Source: Deinococcus yavapaiensis KR-236 (GTDB lineage: Bacteria > Deinococcota > Deinococci > Deinococcales > Deinococcaceae). Taken from it: a stretch of DNA of 64,000 nucleotides. The position numbers were made by a program, and so were the translations under genes. A model generated the notes under the pieces. It had not been told where the DNA came from. It made no database searches and worked only from the letters and a program-made list of their open reading frames with translations. Below, piece after piece: positions 16,001 through 25,251 of the stretch. Position 1 is the first letter of the stretch. Every line of letters begins with the position of its first letter. The stretch spans positions 1-64,000 of the forward strand of contig NZ_QJSX01000012.1 in assembly GCF_003217515.1 (NCBI RefSeq), in the 5' to 3' direction.

Positions 16001-18351
16001 ACGACACCTTGACCGCTTCTCTCTCGCACCGGCCCTTCGGCATCGACGATCCGTACAAGAAGCTGCCCGACGAACGCTCTCCGCGCGATCCCGCACCGGG
16101 CGATCGCGTCACCGTGAACTTCCGCGCGACGACCGAGAAGGCGAGCGTGACGCTGACTTCGAGGGGCCGCCGCGAGCACCTGAGCGCCACGTCACTCGGA
16201 GACGGGCTTTTCACGACCGATCTCGGCGTCGTCACGCCCGGTGAGTACACGTACACGATCGAGGCGGGCGGCGCTTCGCAGTCGTTCTCGTTCACGGTCG
16301 GCGCTTGGAGGGAGGTGCGAAGCGTCGAGGACGTTCGAGTCGAGGCGACGCTCGTGCACTTGACGCTCGGCTTGGACGACGGTTCGACGCTTCCTTGCAT
16401 CCTGAGCTTCCCGGCGAGCGGCGTTTGCGCCGTCGGCTTCGGAAAGGCGGCGGGAACCGGACTCGAACTGCGGGCGCACCGAGCAGACGGTCGTCTCGCC
16501 GTACGCGCCGACGGCGCGCTCTTGGAGCTCGACTGCTCCACGCTGGACGTCACCGTGTCACGCCCCGGCGGCACGGCGGTCGCGCGGGGATCGCTGAAGT
16601 TCCGCGTGCTCGTCGGAAGCGACCTCGCGCGGCTCGAAGCTCGCTTTCACGCGGGCGACGAATTGTACGGGCTCGGCGAACGTTTCACTCCCCAGAATCG
16701 ACGCGGCAAGCTCTACGACGTGCGCGTGTACGAAGAGTACAAAGAGCAGGGAGACCGCACGTACCTTCCCGCGCCCTTCGTCGTGTCGCCCGACGCGTGG
16801 GGCGTGTGGCTCGCCGAGGCCGAGCCGAGCTTTTTCGACTTGCGGCGAGACGAAGCGGTCGTGACGGTCGAGAAGCTTCCCTCCTCTCCCCTGTCGATGT
16901 CGCTGCACTTCATCGTGGCGGACGAACCGTACGGCGTGACGAGCGCGTTCGTGGAACTGAACGGCGGCCTGAGCGTTCCGCCGAAGTGGGCGTTCGGGCC
17001 GTGGATGAGCTCGAACGACTGGAACAACCAGGCGCGCACGCTGGAAGTCGTGCGCCGCACCGTGCAAGAGGACATCCCGGCGACGGTTCTCGTGCTGGAA
17101 GCGTGGAGCGACGAGAGCACCTTCTACATCTTCAACGACGCCGCGTACACCCCGAAGCCCGGCTCGGACGCCTTCGCCTTGTCGGACTTCACCTTCGGTG
17201 AACGCTGGCCCGACCCCAAAGGCATGATCGCCGAGTGCCATTCGCACGGCGTCCACGTGCTGCTGTGGCAGATTCCCGTTCAAAAGCACGTTCCCGAGGA
17301 CCATCCTCAGCACCACGCGGACGAAGCGCACATGAGCGCGCGCGGCCTTGGCGTTCGTGACGCGGACGGAACTCCTTACCGCTGCAAGGGATGGTGGTTC
17401 ACGGACGGCCTCGTCGTGGACTTCACGAATCCCGAGGCGCGCGAGTGGTGGTTCGCGAAGCGCGCGTACCTCTTCGACGACCTCGGCATCGACGGCATGA
17501 AGACGGACGGCGGCGAGCACTTGTGGGGCCGCGACTTGCGTACCTTCGACGGGCGGCGCGGTCAAGAGCTGTTCAACGCGTACGCGAACGATTACGTGGG
17601 CGCCTACCACGACTTCGTTTCGAGCAAGACGCGAGGAAACGGCCTGACCTTCTCTCGGGCGGGCTTCACGGGCGCCGGGAAGTACCCCGCACACTGGGCG
17701 GGCGACGAGAACAGCACGTGGAGCGCCCTCAAGGCGAGCGTGCAGGCGGGTGTCTCGGCGGGCATCTCGGGCGTCTCGATGTGGACGTGGGACATCGGCG
17801 GATTCAGCGGCGACATTCCGAGCGTCGAGCTGTACCTGCGCTCGGTCGCGTTCGGAGCCCTCTGCCCCATCATGCAGTACCACTCCGAATTCAACGCCGC
17901 CAAGGACAACCGCGACCGCACGCCGTGGAACATCGCGGAGCGTCACGGCGATCCTCGCGCGCTGAGCGTGTACCGCTTCTATGCCAAGCTGCGCATGAGC
18001 CTGCTCGACTACGTCGACGCGGAAGCGCGCGAGATGAGCGCGGTCGGCCTGCCCCTCATGCGCTCGCCCGAACTCGTGTACCCGCGCGCACGGGCGTTCT
18101 TGCACGACGATCCGCACGCGTACCTGTTCGGACGCGATCTGCTGGTGTGTCCGGTCGTGGAGAAGGGCGCGCTCGCGCGTGAAGTGCGTCTGCCGCCAGG
18201 CCGCTGGACCGACGTGTGGTCGGGCGCCGAGTTCGAGGGAGAACGCGTCGTGCTCGTGCCCGCCCCGCTGGAACGCATTCCCGTGTTCGTTCGAACGGAC
18301 AGCGAACGGGCGTCGGTCCTTGTCGAGATCTTTCGAGGCGCCCGAGGCTGA
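15997..18351 (+). CDS. GH31 family alpha-glycosidase
   Basis: A 784-residue GH31 enzyme (alpha-glucosidase/alpha-xylosidase family). The N-terminal beta domain runs to about residue 320. The barrel carries the nucleophile Asp504 in MKTDGGEHLW and the acid/base Asp570 in WAGDENSTW; WTDGLVVDFTNP and the C-terminal RDLLVCPVVE motif also fit. No signal peptide is present. The ATG at 15997 overlaps the GH15 stop (ATGA), so both enzymes are made together. Substrate choice (maltose-, isomaltose- or xylose-capped chains) cannot be decided. Confidence 0.92.
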   Translation: MNDTLTASLSHRPFGIDDPYKKLPDERSPRDPAPGDRVTVNFRATTEKASVTLTSRGRREHLSATSLGDGLFTTDLGVVTPGEYTYTIEAGGASQSFSFTVGAWREVRSVEDVRVEATLVHLTLGLDDGSTLPCILSFPASGVCAVGFGKAAGTGLELRAHRADGRLAVRADGALLELDCSTLDVTVSRPGGTAVARGSLKFRVLVGSDLARLEARFHAGDELYGLGERFTPQNRRGKLYDVRVYEEYKEQGDRTYLPAPFVVSPDAWGVWLAEAEPSFFDLRRDEAVVTVEKLPSSPLSMSLHFIVADEPYGVTSAFVELNGGLSVPPKWAFGPWMSSNDWNNQARTLEVVRRTVQEDIPATVLVLEAWSDESTFYIFNDAAYTPKPGSDAFALSDFTFGERWPDPKGMIAECHSHGVHVLLWQIPVQKHVPEDHPQHHADEAHMSARGLGVRDADGTPYRCKGWWFTDGLVVDFTNPEAREWWFAKRAYLFDDLGIDGMKTDGGEHLWGRDLRTFDGRRGQELFNAYANDYVGAYHDFVSSKTRGNGLTFSRAGFTGAGKYPAHWAGDENSTWSALKASVQAGVSAGISGVSMWTWDIGGFSGDIPSVELYLRSVAFGALCPIMQYHSEFNAAKDNRDRTPWNIAERHGDPRALSVYRFYAKLRMSLLDYVDAEAREMSAVGLPLMRSPELVYPRARAFLHDDPHAYLFGRDLLVCPVVEKGALAREVRLPPGRWTDVWSGAEFEGERVVLVPAPLERIPVFVRTDSERASVLVEIFRGARG

Positions 18352-18364
18352 GCGAAGGCGCGGG

Positions 18365-18370
18365 TAGCAT
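18365..18370 (+). promoter_or_regulatory. -10 box of the MFS gene, leaderless spacing
   Basis: TAGCAT ends five bases before the GTG start at 18376. There is no ribosome binding site. Confidence 0.45.
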
Positions 18371-18375
18371 GAAGC

Positions 18376-19590
18376 GTGCCCGACGGCTCGCCTCCTTCTG
18401 CACGCGACGAGCGCGCCGCCCTCGCCGACGTCCTGCGCTTGGCGCTCGGCGTGGTGGTGGCGCTGGGGTTCGCGCGCTTCGCGTACGCCTTGCTGCTGCC
18501 CGCCATGCGTTCGGACCTCGGCTGGTCCTACACGACGGCGGGCAGCCTCAACACCGCGAACGCCGCCGGCTATCTCCTCGGAGCGGTGCTCGCCGCGCCG
18601 TTCATGACGCGCTTCGGAGCGAAGTGGACGTTCCTGGCAGGCATGCTCGTCACGGGCGTCGCGCTTCTCGCGACGGGACTCGGGGAAGCGTTGCCGTGGC
18701 TGCTGTTCACTCGGGGGTTGGCGGGTGCCAGCGGAGCCCTCACCTTCACGGCGGGCGGCGTCCTCGCGGCGCACGCGGCGTCGAGCGTGCGGGCCTCGAG
18801 AAGCGGCACGATTCTGTCGGTGTTCTACGCGGGCGGCGGGCTCGGCATCCTCGCGACGGGCCTCGTCTTGCCGAGCGTTCTGGACGCCTTCGGCGCGGCG
18901 TCGTGGCACGTCGGTTGGTTGGGCCTCGGCGGCCTCGCCTTGCTGGCCGTGCCGATCTCCGCCAAGGGAATCGCGGGCGAGGCCACGAAAAGACCGCGGG
19001 CGGGAGAACGGCGAGGATCACCCGAGTTCAGCTTTCTGCGGCCCGCGCTGATCGCGTACACCTTGTTCGCCGTGGGGTACATCGCGTACATGACCTTCTC
19101 GGTGGCCTTGCTGCGAGCGCGCGGCGCCGACGACCTTCAAGTGACGGCGTTTTGGTCGGTGCTGGGCCTCGCCAGCATGATCGCGCCGTGGATTTGGGGA
19201 GGATTGCTGCAACGCGCGCGCGGAGGAACGGCCCTCGCCGTGCTGCTGACGGGCTGCGCGCTCGGAGCGGGCCTGCCCGTGCTGCTCGCGTCTCCACTCT
19301 TGTCCCTCGTCTCGGCGGCGTTGTTCGGAGCGTCCTTCCTGTCCGTCGTCGCCGCGACGACGGCCCTCGTGCGCCACCATCTGCCGACGTCGTCGTGGAG
19401 CGCGGGCGTCGCGACCTTCACGGTCGTGTTCGCCGCCTTCCAGACGCTCGGGCCGCTTCTGTCGGGGTGGCTGTCGGACCGCGCGGGAGGCTTGCCGCTC
19501 GGTCTCGGCGTGTCGGCGGCGTTGCTGCTGATCGGCGCGGTCGTCGCGCGGCTACAACCCCCGCCGCCCTTCCTCCCGAACTCGGGTTGA
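18376..19590 (+). CDS. YbfB/YjiJ family MFS transporter
   Basis: A 404-residue major-facilitator protein with twelve predicted helices. The opening GFARFAYALLLPAMRSDLGW and TAGSLNTANAAGYLLGA are the signature of the YbfB/YjiJ branch; the substrate is unknown. The start is a GTG at 18376, with a TAGCAT box five bases upstream. It lies 24 bases after the GH31 gene and could be read with it or from its own promoter. Confidence 0.88.
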   Translation: MPDGSPPSARDERAALADVLRLALGVVVALGFARFAYALLLPAMRSDLGWSYTTAGSLNTANAAGYLLGAVLAAPFMTRFGAKWTFLAGMLVTGVALLATGLGEALPWLLFTRGLAGASGALTFTAGGVLAAHAASSVRASRSGTILSVFYAGGGLGILATGLVLPSVLDAFGAASWHVGWLGLGGLALLAVPISAKGIAGEATKRPRAGERRGSPEFSFLRPALIAYTLFAVGYIAYMTFSVALLRARGADDLQVTAFWSVLGLASMIAPWIWGGLLQRARGGTALAVLLTGCALGAGLPVLLASPLLSLVSAALFGASFLSVVAATTALVRHHLPTSSWSAGVATFTVVFAAFQTLGPLLSGWLSDRAGGLPLGLGVSAALLLIGAVVARLQPPPPFLPNSG

Positions 19591-19751
19591 GGAACGCCCG
19601 CTCGCGCTCGCTTCTTAAAGGAGGCCTTTCATGATCCGCCGATGGGCGCCCGCTCTTCACACGGCGGGCCCCGCCTCGTGTACAACTGGCACAACCGCAC
19701 GACACGCCGCTCGACGCGTTGCAAGCCGCACGAACTCAAGGGGACGCCGTC

Positions 19752-22163
19752 ATGATGGACTTCGACACGCCGTTGAATTCTCGAGCCGCCTCGCTGCCCG
19801 CGAATCTCGTTCCGCTCGTCGGGCGGGACCGTGAACTCGCCGAGCTCGACGCTCTCCTGAGCGACCGTGACGCTCCGGTCGTGACCATCACCGGCCCGGG
19901 AGGCTGCGGCAAGACGACGATGGCGCTCGCGGCGGCGGCGCGGGCCGCGCCCGACTTCCCGGACGGGGCGCGGGTCGTGCGGCTCGCGCGGGTGAGGCAC
20001 GACGCCGACTTACCGAGCGTGACCGCGCGGGCCCTCGGCTTGAAGGACCCCGAGAAGGCGGCGTTCGAGCGCGTTCGCGCCCACTTGTGCGCGGCGCGCC
20101 TCCTGCTGGTGCTCGACAACGCGGAGCACCTCCCGGCCGTGGGCGGATTCTTGCGCGATCTCTCGACGAGCGTTCCCGAAGTGAAGGTCCTCGTGACGAG
20201 CCGCGTGCCGCTCGGCTTGGCCTTGGAGCGCGAGTACGCCCTCACGCCTCTCGCCTTGCCCGAGGCGGACGCGACCTTGGAAGAAATTTTGCGGGCGCCC
20301 GCCGTCGAATTGTTTCGGCGCAGAGCGCTCGCCGTGCGTCACGGCTTCACCTTGACCGGAGAGGACGCGCTCGCCGCCGCCGACATCGTGCGCCGCCTCG
20401 ACGGCCTTCCGCTCGCGATCGAGCTCGCGGCGACGCACCTGCGTACCTTGTCGCCGCGCGCCTTGCGGCGGCTCTTCTCACCGACGCTGGATTTGCTGAC
20501 GGGCGGACCGCAGGAGTGGCCCGAGCATCAACGGTCGATGCGCGCCACGATCGCGTGGAGCGACCGCCTGCTTCCCGAGAAGGCGCGCCGCGTTCTGAGG
20601 ACCTTGAGCTGCTTCACGGGCGGCGCGACCTTGGAGAGTCTCGCTGCGCTCTTGGACGGGCCCCAGCACGAGACGCTCGCCCTCGTAGAGGTGCTCGTAC
20701 GTCACAGCCTCGTCTGCTCGGGCGAGGACGCCGACGGCACGCCCCGCTTTCAGCTGCTGGAGGTCATCCGTGAATACGCCGCCGAGCAGCAGGACGCGCT
20801 CGACGAGACGCACGCCACGCGCGTTCGTCACGCTCACCACTTCCTCGCCCTCGCCCGGAGGCTCGACGAGGACGTCTGGACTCGGCGTCAGGCGAGCGTC
20901 CTCCAGCGCTTGGAGCGCGACCATGACAACTTTCGCTCCGCCTTGCGCTTCTCCTTGGAGCACGACCCGCCGCTCGCCTTGCTGCTCGCGTCTCGGCTCG
21001 GGAACTTCTGGAGCGTCCACGGGCACCTCACGGAGGGCCGCCGCTGGTTGAATCGGGCGCTGCGGGCGACGGACGCGCCCGAAGGACGGGCGAGGGCCAC
21101 GTACACCGCCGGGGAGATGGCGCGCATGCAAGGCGATCACGTCGAAGCCGCCGAGCACTTCCATGATTGCTTGGCCCTCGCGCGGTCCGAAGGCGACCGC
21201 TTGCACGTCGCCGCCGCGCTGAACGCCTTGGGCGTCCTCGCTCACAACGCCGCCCGACCACGCGAGGCCCGCGCGTTTCTGGAGCAAGCCTTGCCGCTTT
21301 GGGAAGCCGAGCAGCGCGACTTCGGACGGACGACGCCGCTGTTCAACCTCGGTCGGCTGCACTTGTACTGGGGAGACGCGCGAGAAGCCGTGCCGCTGTT
21401 GACGCGCGCGTTGACGTTTTGGCGCTCCAATGGCAACTTGCACGGCGTCGGTTACGCCTTGTACGCGCTGGGACGCGCCGCCTTCGAGCTGGGAGACGAC
21501 GCTCGTGGCGCGGCCCTGCTCAGAGAAAGCCTCGAGGTGCGCGAGGGCATCGGTGACGAGCGGGGCGTCATCGCTTCGCGTACGGCGCTCGGCTTGGCGG
21601 AGGTGGCGCGAGGTGATTTGACGGCCGCGCGGCCATTGCTGTCCGAGGCGTTGACGCGGGCCGTGCGGCTGGGACATCAGCGAAACGTGGCCGAGACGCT
21701 GGAGGACTTCGCGAGCTTGGCCGTTGCGGTGGGCGCCTACGAGGACGCCGTTCGGTTGTCGAGCAAAGGGCAGGCGCTTCGAGAAGCGATCGGCGCGGGC
21801 CTCGCACCGCTCGATGAGCGCTACGTCACCCGTGCGATGAAACGGGCGCGGGCGAAGCTCAGTCGAGCCGCGTACGAACGCGCTCGCCAAGAGGGACAGA
21901 CGATGAGCGTGGACGACGCGTTGGTCGTCGTGACGCGTTTGGACGTGCGCGCCGATCCGAAGCGGGCAGAGGACGTGCTGACGCCTCGCGAGCGTCAAGT
22001 CGTCGTGTCGATGGCAGCCGGGCTGAGCAATCGGGAGATCGCTCGGCAACTGGAGCTGAGCGAAAAGACCGTCGCTCGTCACTGCGAGAACGTCTTCAAC
22101 AAGCTCGGAGTGAACTCGCGCGCCGCCGCCGCCGCGCACGCCATTCGCGAAGGATGGGCTTGA
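19752..22163 (+). CDS. NB-ARC ATPase / TPR / LuxR-type regulator
   Basis: An 803-residue regulator. The N-terminal NB-ARC-like ATPase has Walker A GPGGCGKTT (about residue 52), Walker B LLLVLDNAEHL and the sensor VLVTSRVPL. Next come a winged helix (SMRATIAWSDRLL) and TPR-like helical repeats. A LuxR helix-turn-helix closes it (LTPRERQVVVSMAAGLSNREIARQLELSEKTVARHCENVFNKLGV). Proteins of this build are one-component regulators of the AfsR/MalT-like STAND class. The start is the ATG at 19752 or 19755. It precedes the rhodanese gene, a likely but unproven target. Confidence 0.9.
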   Translation: MMDFDTPLNSRAASLPANLVPLVGRDRELAELDALLSDRDAPVVTITGPGGCGKTTMALAAAARAAPDFPDGARVVRLARVRHDADLPSVTARALGLKDPEKAAFERVRAHLCAARLLLVLDNAEHLPAVGGFLRDLSTSVPEVKVLVTSRVPLGLALEREYALTPLALPEADATLEEILRAPAVELFRRRALAVRHGFTLTGEDALAAADIVRRLDGLPLAIELAATHLRTLSPRALRRLFSPTLDLLTGGPQEWPEHQRSMRATIAWSDRLLPEKARRVLRTLSCFTGGATLESLAALLDGPQHETLALVEVLVRHSLVCSGEDADGTPRFQLLEVIREYAAEQQDALDETHATRVRHAHHFLALARRLDEDVWTRRQASVLQRLERDHDNFRSALRFSLEHDPPLALLLASRLGNFWSVHGHLTEGRRWLNRALRATDAPEGRARATYTAGEMARMQGDHVEAAEHFHDCLALARSEGDRLHVAAALNALGVLAHNAARPREARAFLEQALPLWEAEQRDFGRTTPLFNLGRLHLYWGDAREAVPLLTRALTFWRSNGNLHGVGYALYALGRAAFELGDDARGAALLRESLEVREGIGDERGVIASRTALGLAEVARGDLTAARPLLSEALTRAVRLGHQRNVAETLEDFASLAVAVGAYEDAVRLSSKGQALREAIGAGLAPLDERYVTRAMKRARAKLSRAAYERARQEGQTMSVDDALVVVTRLDVRADPKRAEDVLTPRERQVVVSMAAGLSNREIARQLELSEKTVARHCENVFNKLGVNSRAAAAAHAIREGWA

Positions 22164-22239
22164 CGGACGCGCGAGCGTATGGGTCGTTCGCCCGATGCCG
22201 CCACGAAGCGTCGAGCGCACGCTGAGAGCGGAGGTCAGC

Positions 22240-23007
22240 ATGCGCACGAAATTGCAGGTGGTCACGTTCGCGGTCTTCGCTTCTCTCGCCCTCGCCCAGA
22301 CGCCGAGCATCGTCGCGACCGTCTTCACGACCACCCTCGGAGAGCAGAACGTGAAAACGCCCGAGGTCAGCACCGAGGCGCTTCGAGGTGTCCTGGCGGA
22401 CGGAAGCGCGTTGGTGTTGGACGCGCGTCCTCACATGGAGTGGGCGACGAGCCACATCCCCGGCGCCCTCAACGTCGCTCCCAAACCGGGCGTTTCGATG
22501 AGTCAGTACGTGAGCGACACGCACGAAATCGAACGCCTCGTGCAAGGCGAGAAGGGCAAGGCGCTCGTGCTGTACTGCAACGGTCCGATGTGCGGCAAGA
22601 GCAAGCGGCTGAGCGAGGATCTGCTCAAGGAAGGCTTCACGAACGTGCGGCGGTATCAACTCGGCGCTCCCGTCTGGCGAGCGCTGGGAGAGGTGATGGA
22701 GACGGAAGGAGACGGCGCGAAGTACGTGTACGCGGCAGACCGCACGGCTCGCTGGGTGGACGCGCGCGACCGAGCGGCGTTCGCCGCCGCTTCGCTGGAC
22801 GGCGCCGTGAACATCACGCTCTCGGACGTGGCGAAAGCGAAGGACGACGGGCGTTTGCCGATGGAGGATCACAACACGCGCGTGATCGTCTTCGGCGAAA
22901 GCGCCTCTCAAGCTCGAACGGTCGCGCAGGAAATCGCGAAGAACGCGTTTCACAACGTCTCGTACTATCCTGGCAGCTACGAACAGCTTCGGGCCGCCCT
23001 GCGGTGA
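22240..23007 (+). CDS. Secreted protein with two rhodanese domains
   Basis: A 255-residue exported protein (signal peptide MRTKLQVVTFAVFASLALAQ) with two rhodanese-like domains. The first has DARPHMEWATSHIPGALNV and an active-site loop CNGPMCGKS with the expected cysteine. The second (WVDARDRAAFAAASLDGAVNITL) has GESASQAR where a cysteine should be, so it is probably inactive, as in many tandem rhodaneses. It may move sulfane sulfur or sense oxidants outside the cell membrane. A GGAGG site fixes the ATG at 22240. Confidence 0.88.
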   Translation: MRTKLQVVTFAVFASLALAQTPSIVATVFTTTLGEQNVKTPEVSTEALRGVLADGSALVLDARPHMEWATSHIPGALNVAPKPGVSMSQYVSDTHEIERLVQGEKGKALVLYCNGPMCGKSKRLSEDLLKEGFTNVRRYQLGAPVWRALGEVMETEGDGAKYVYAADRTARWVDARDRAAFAAASLDGAVNITLSDVAKAKDDGRLPMEDHNTRVIVFGESASQARTVAQEIAKNAFHNVSYYPGSYEQLRAALR

Positions 23008-23028
23008 GGACCGTGAAGTGAGCGAACA

Positions 23029-23062
23029 GTCGAACGGGCGCGGAAAACCGCGCCCGTTCGAC
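23029..23062. terminator. Bidirectional terminator hairpin
   Basis: A perfect 15-bp stem (23029-23043 with 23048-23062) with an AAAA loop, between the convergent rhodanese and M19 dipeptidase genes. Confidence 0.75.
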
Positions 23063-23070
23063 CACGTTCT

Positions 23071-24327
23071 TCAGCGCGCCCACGCTTGCTTGAGCACCCG
23101 CAGGATGTTTCCCCCGGCGACCTTGGCGATGTCCTCGTCGCTGTAACCGTTCTTCACGAGCCAGCGAACGATGTTCGGGAAGGCTTCGGCGGGGTTCTCC
23201 AAGCCGTCGACCCACTCCACCTTCGGGTACGGCGCCGCGCCGCGCGACTCGCCGATGGACAGCGCGCGGGCGAAGACCGTGTGCAAGCCCACGTGATCGC
23301 CGTACAGCACGTCCGGTCCGAAGGCGACGTGGTCGATGCCGACGAGGTTCGCGCAGTACTCGAAGTGCTCCATGAACGAGTCGATGGAGTGCACTGGACG
23401 ATGTTGGGTGATGGTCGTGTGCGGCGCGGCCTCGATGCCGATGACGCCGCCTTTCTCGGCGCACGCTTTGATGATGTGGTCGGGCTTGAGGCGGTTGGAG
23501 TTCCACAAGGCGCGCGCGCCCGCGTGCGTGATGAAGATCGGCTTGTCGCTCACCTCGATGGTGTCGAGGCTGGTTTGATCGCCGCTGTGCGAGACGTCGA
23601 TCGCCATGCCGAGCTTGTTCATGCGCTTCACGGCTTGACGTCCGAAGGAGGTGAGGCCGCCGTCACGCGCCTCCTTGAGGCCCCCGCCGAGCTGATTGCC
23701 TTCCGAGTAGGCGATGCCGAGGCAGCGCACCCCGAGTCCGTAGAGGATGTCGATGCGGTCGAGCTCGTTTTCGATCATCGCCGCGCCCTCGATGCTGACG
23801 ACGAAGGCGATCTGACCGTTCTTCTTGGCGTTGACGAGATCCTCGGTGGTGGTGGCGAGCACCACCATGTCCTGATGCGCGATGTCCGACAAGCGCATTC
23901 CGAGGTCGTAGATGACGTCTTCCCACTTCCAGCCGCCGCGCGACGTGATCATGGCCGTGCCGTTCATGAGGTTGTCGAACACGACGTCGAGGCCCGAGTG
24001 GCTCAAGCCTTCGTAGCCCGTCCAGTCTCGGCCCCAGCGGCGAAACTCGAAGATCTCGTCGAGGTTTTTCGGCGCGATGAAGCAATGGTCGTGTAGCGAG
24101 ATCATGAGGTGCTCGCCGAAAACGCGGCGAACGCGCTCCTCTTGCTCCGGGGTGACTTCGACGCGCTTGCTCGGAACGCGGTTCAGTTCCGGGGCGAGTT
24201 CGAAGACTTTGTAGTCGACGTCGGGCTCCAAGTACGAAAAGGACTTGTAGCCGCTGTAACGCTTGGCCTGCATCGGCTGGTTCTGCGGCGATTCGTTGGA
24301 GGCGTGCGCTTCACGGGTGTCCGTCAT
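23071..24327 (-). CDS. M19 family dipeptidase (membrane dipeptidase type)
   Basis: A 418-residue zinc dipeptidase related to renal dipeptidase. Seen are the metal motif HDHC (about residue 78), SIEGA, the VSHSG loop, FITHAGAR and FGPDV. Family members hydrolyse dipeptides, often including D-residues. It is the last gene of the peptide operon, 27 bases after dppC, and would cut dipeptides brought in by the transporter. There is no signal peptide, so it is probably cytoplasmic. Confidence 0.92.
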   Translation of the reverse strand: MTDTREAHASNESPQNQPMQAKRYSGYKSFSYLEPDVDYKVFELAPELNRVPSKRVEVTPEQEERVRRVFGEHLMISLHDHCFIAPKNLDEIFEFRRWGRDWTGYEGLSHSGLDVVFDNLMNGTAMITSRGGWKWEDVIYDLGMRLSDIAHQDMVVLATTTEDLVNAKKNGQIAFVVSIEGAAMIENELDRIDILYGLGVRCLGIAYSEGNQLGGGLKEARDGGLTSFGRQAVKRMNKLGMAIDVSHSGDQTSLDTIEVSDKPIFITHAGARALWNSNRLKPDHIIKACAEKGGVIGIEAAPHTTITQHRPVHSIDSFMEHFEYCANLVGIDHVAFGPDVLYGDHVGLHTVFARALSIGESRGAAPYPKVEWVDGLENPAEAFPNIVRWLVKNGYSDEDIAKVAGGNILRVLKQAWAR

Positions 24328-24354
24328 GAGCGGGTCCTTTCACGCGCGGTGGCG

Positions 24355-25251
24355 TCAAGCGTTCGGGTCGTTGGCGTCGCGGAGACCGTCTCCGAACAAG
24401 TTGAAGGCGACGACCGTCAGCAAGATCATCGCGCCGGGATAGAGGGCGAGCCACGGAGCGTTGTAAAGGTAGTTCTGCGCGCCGTTGAGCATGTTGCCCC
24501 ACGACGCGGCGGGCGGTTGGATGCCGAGTCCGAGGAACGACAGGGCCGACTCGGTGAGGATGGCGAACGAGATGCCGATCGTGGCATTCACGATCACGGT
24601 CGGAGCGACGTGCGGCAGGACGTGGCGCATCAGAATGCGGGCGTCGCCCGCCCCGAGGGCGCGCGCCGCCTCCACCGCGAGTTCTTCTCGGTAGCGCAAG
24701 ATCTCGCTACGAACGAGGCGCGCGAGGCCCATCCAAGACGTGAGGCCGATGACGAGCACGAGGGGCAGCAAGCCCGTTCCGAAGAAGGTGAGGCCCAGCA
24801 TCGCGATGAAGAAGCCGGGAATGGCGAGCATTCCGTCCGTGAAGCGCATCAACAGCGCGTCGGTGACGCCGCGAAAGTAACCGCTCAGCCCGCCGACGAG
24901 CACGCCGAACACGACGGACACGAGCACCGCGAAGAAGCCGACCGTGAGCGACACCCGGCCGCCCAGCATGAGGCGGATCAGGACGTCGCGGCCGTTCTCG
25001 TCCGTTCCGAGCGGATGGGCGCCGCTGGGCCGCGCGAACTGACTCGCGAAGTCGATTTCGGTCGGGGACGCCTTGTGGAAGAGCGGGCCGAGGACGCTGA
25101 AGGCGACGATGAGCAGCAGCACGAACACGGACGCGACGGCGGCGGGGTTGCGAAGGAAGCGCCGCACGCGGCGGCTGAGACGGCGCGGCTTCGAGCCTCC
25201 CGAAACGGGCACGCGAACGTCGGGCACCACGTCAAGCCTCCGTTCGGACAC
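24355..25251 (-). CDS. dppC: Peptide ABC transporter permease (DppC/OppC type)
   Basis: A 298-residue permease with the OppC N-terminal segment (FLRNPAAVASVFVLLLIVAFSVLGPLF), the HPLGTDENGRDVLIRLMLGGRVSL motif, six membrane helices and the ATPase-docking EAARALGAGDARILMRHVLPHVAP. It overlaps the dppB gene by 20 bases. It pairs with DppB to form the channel; no DppD or DppF ATPase gene is nearby. Confidence 0.92.
   Translation of the reverse strand: MSERRLDVVPDVRVPVSGGSKPRRLSRRVRRFLRNPAAVASVFVLLLIVAFSVLGPLFHKASPTEIDFASQFARPSGAHPLGTDENGRDVLIRLMLGGRVSLTVGFFAVLVSVVFGVLVGGLSGYFRGVTDALLMRFTDGMLAIPGFFIAMLGLTFFGTGLLPLVLVIGLTSWMGLARLVRSEILRYREELAVEAARALGAGDARILMRHVLPHVAPTVIVNATIGISFAILTESALSFLGLGIQPPAASWGNMLNGAQNYLYNAPWLALYPGAMILLTVVAFNLFGDGLRDANDPNA

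Noticed and set aside
16558..18909. Minus-strand open frame of 783 codons
   Set aside because: It is antisense to the GH31 gene, which has all its catalytic motifs. The predicted protein is Arg/Ala/His-rich low-complexity, typical of a shadow frame in GC-rich DNA.
19631..19834. 67-codon frame with an AAAGGAGG site before the NB-ARC gene
   Set aside because: The site is strong, but the product is Arg/Thr/Ala-rich without conservation and runs into the regulator gene in another frame. A leader peptide cannot be excluded.
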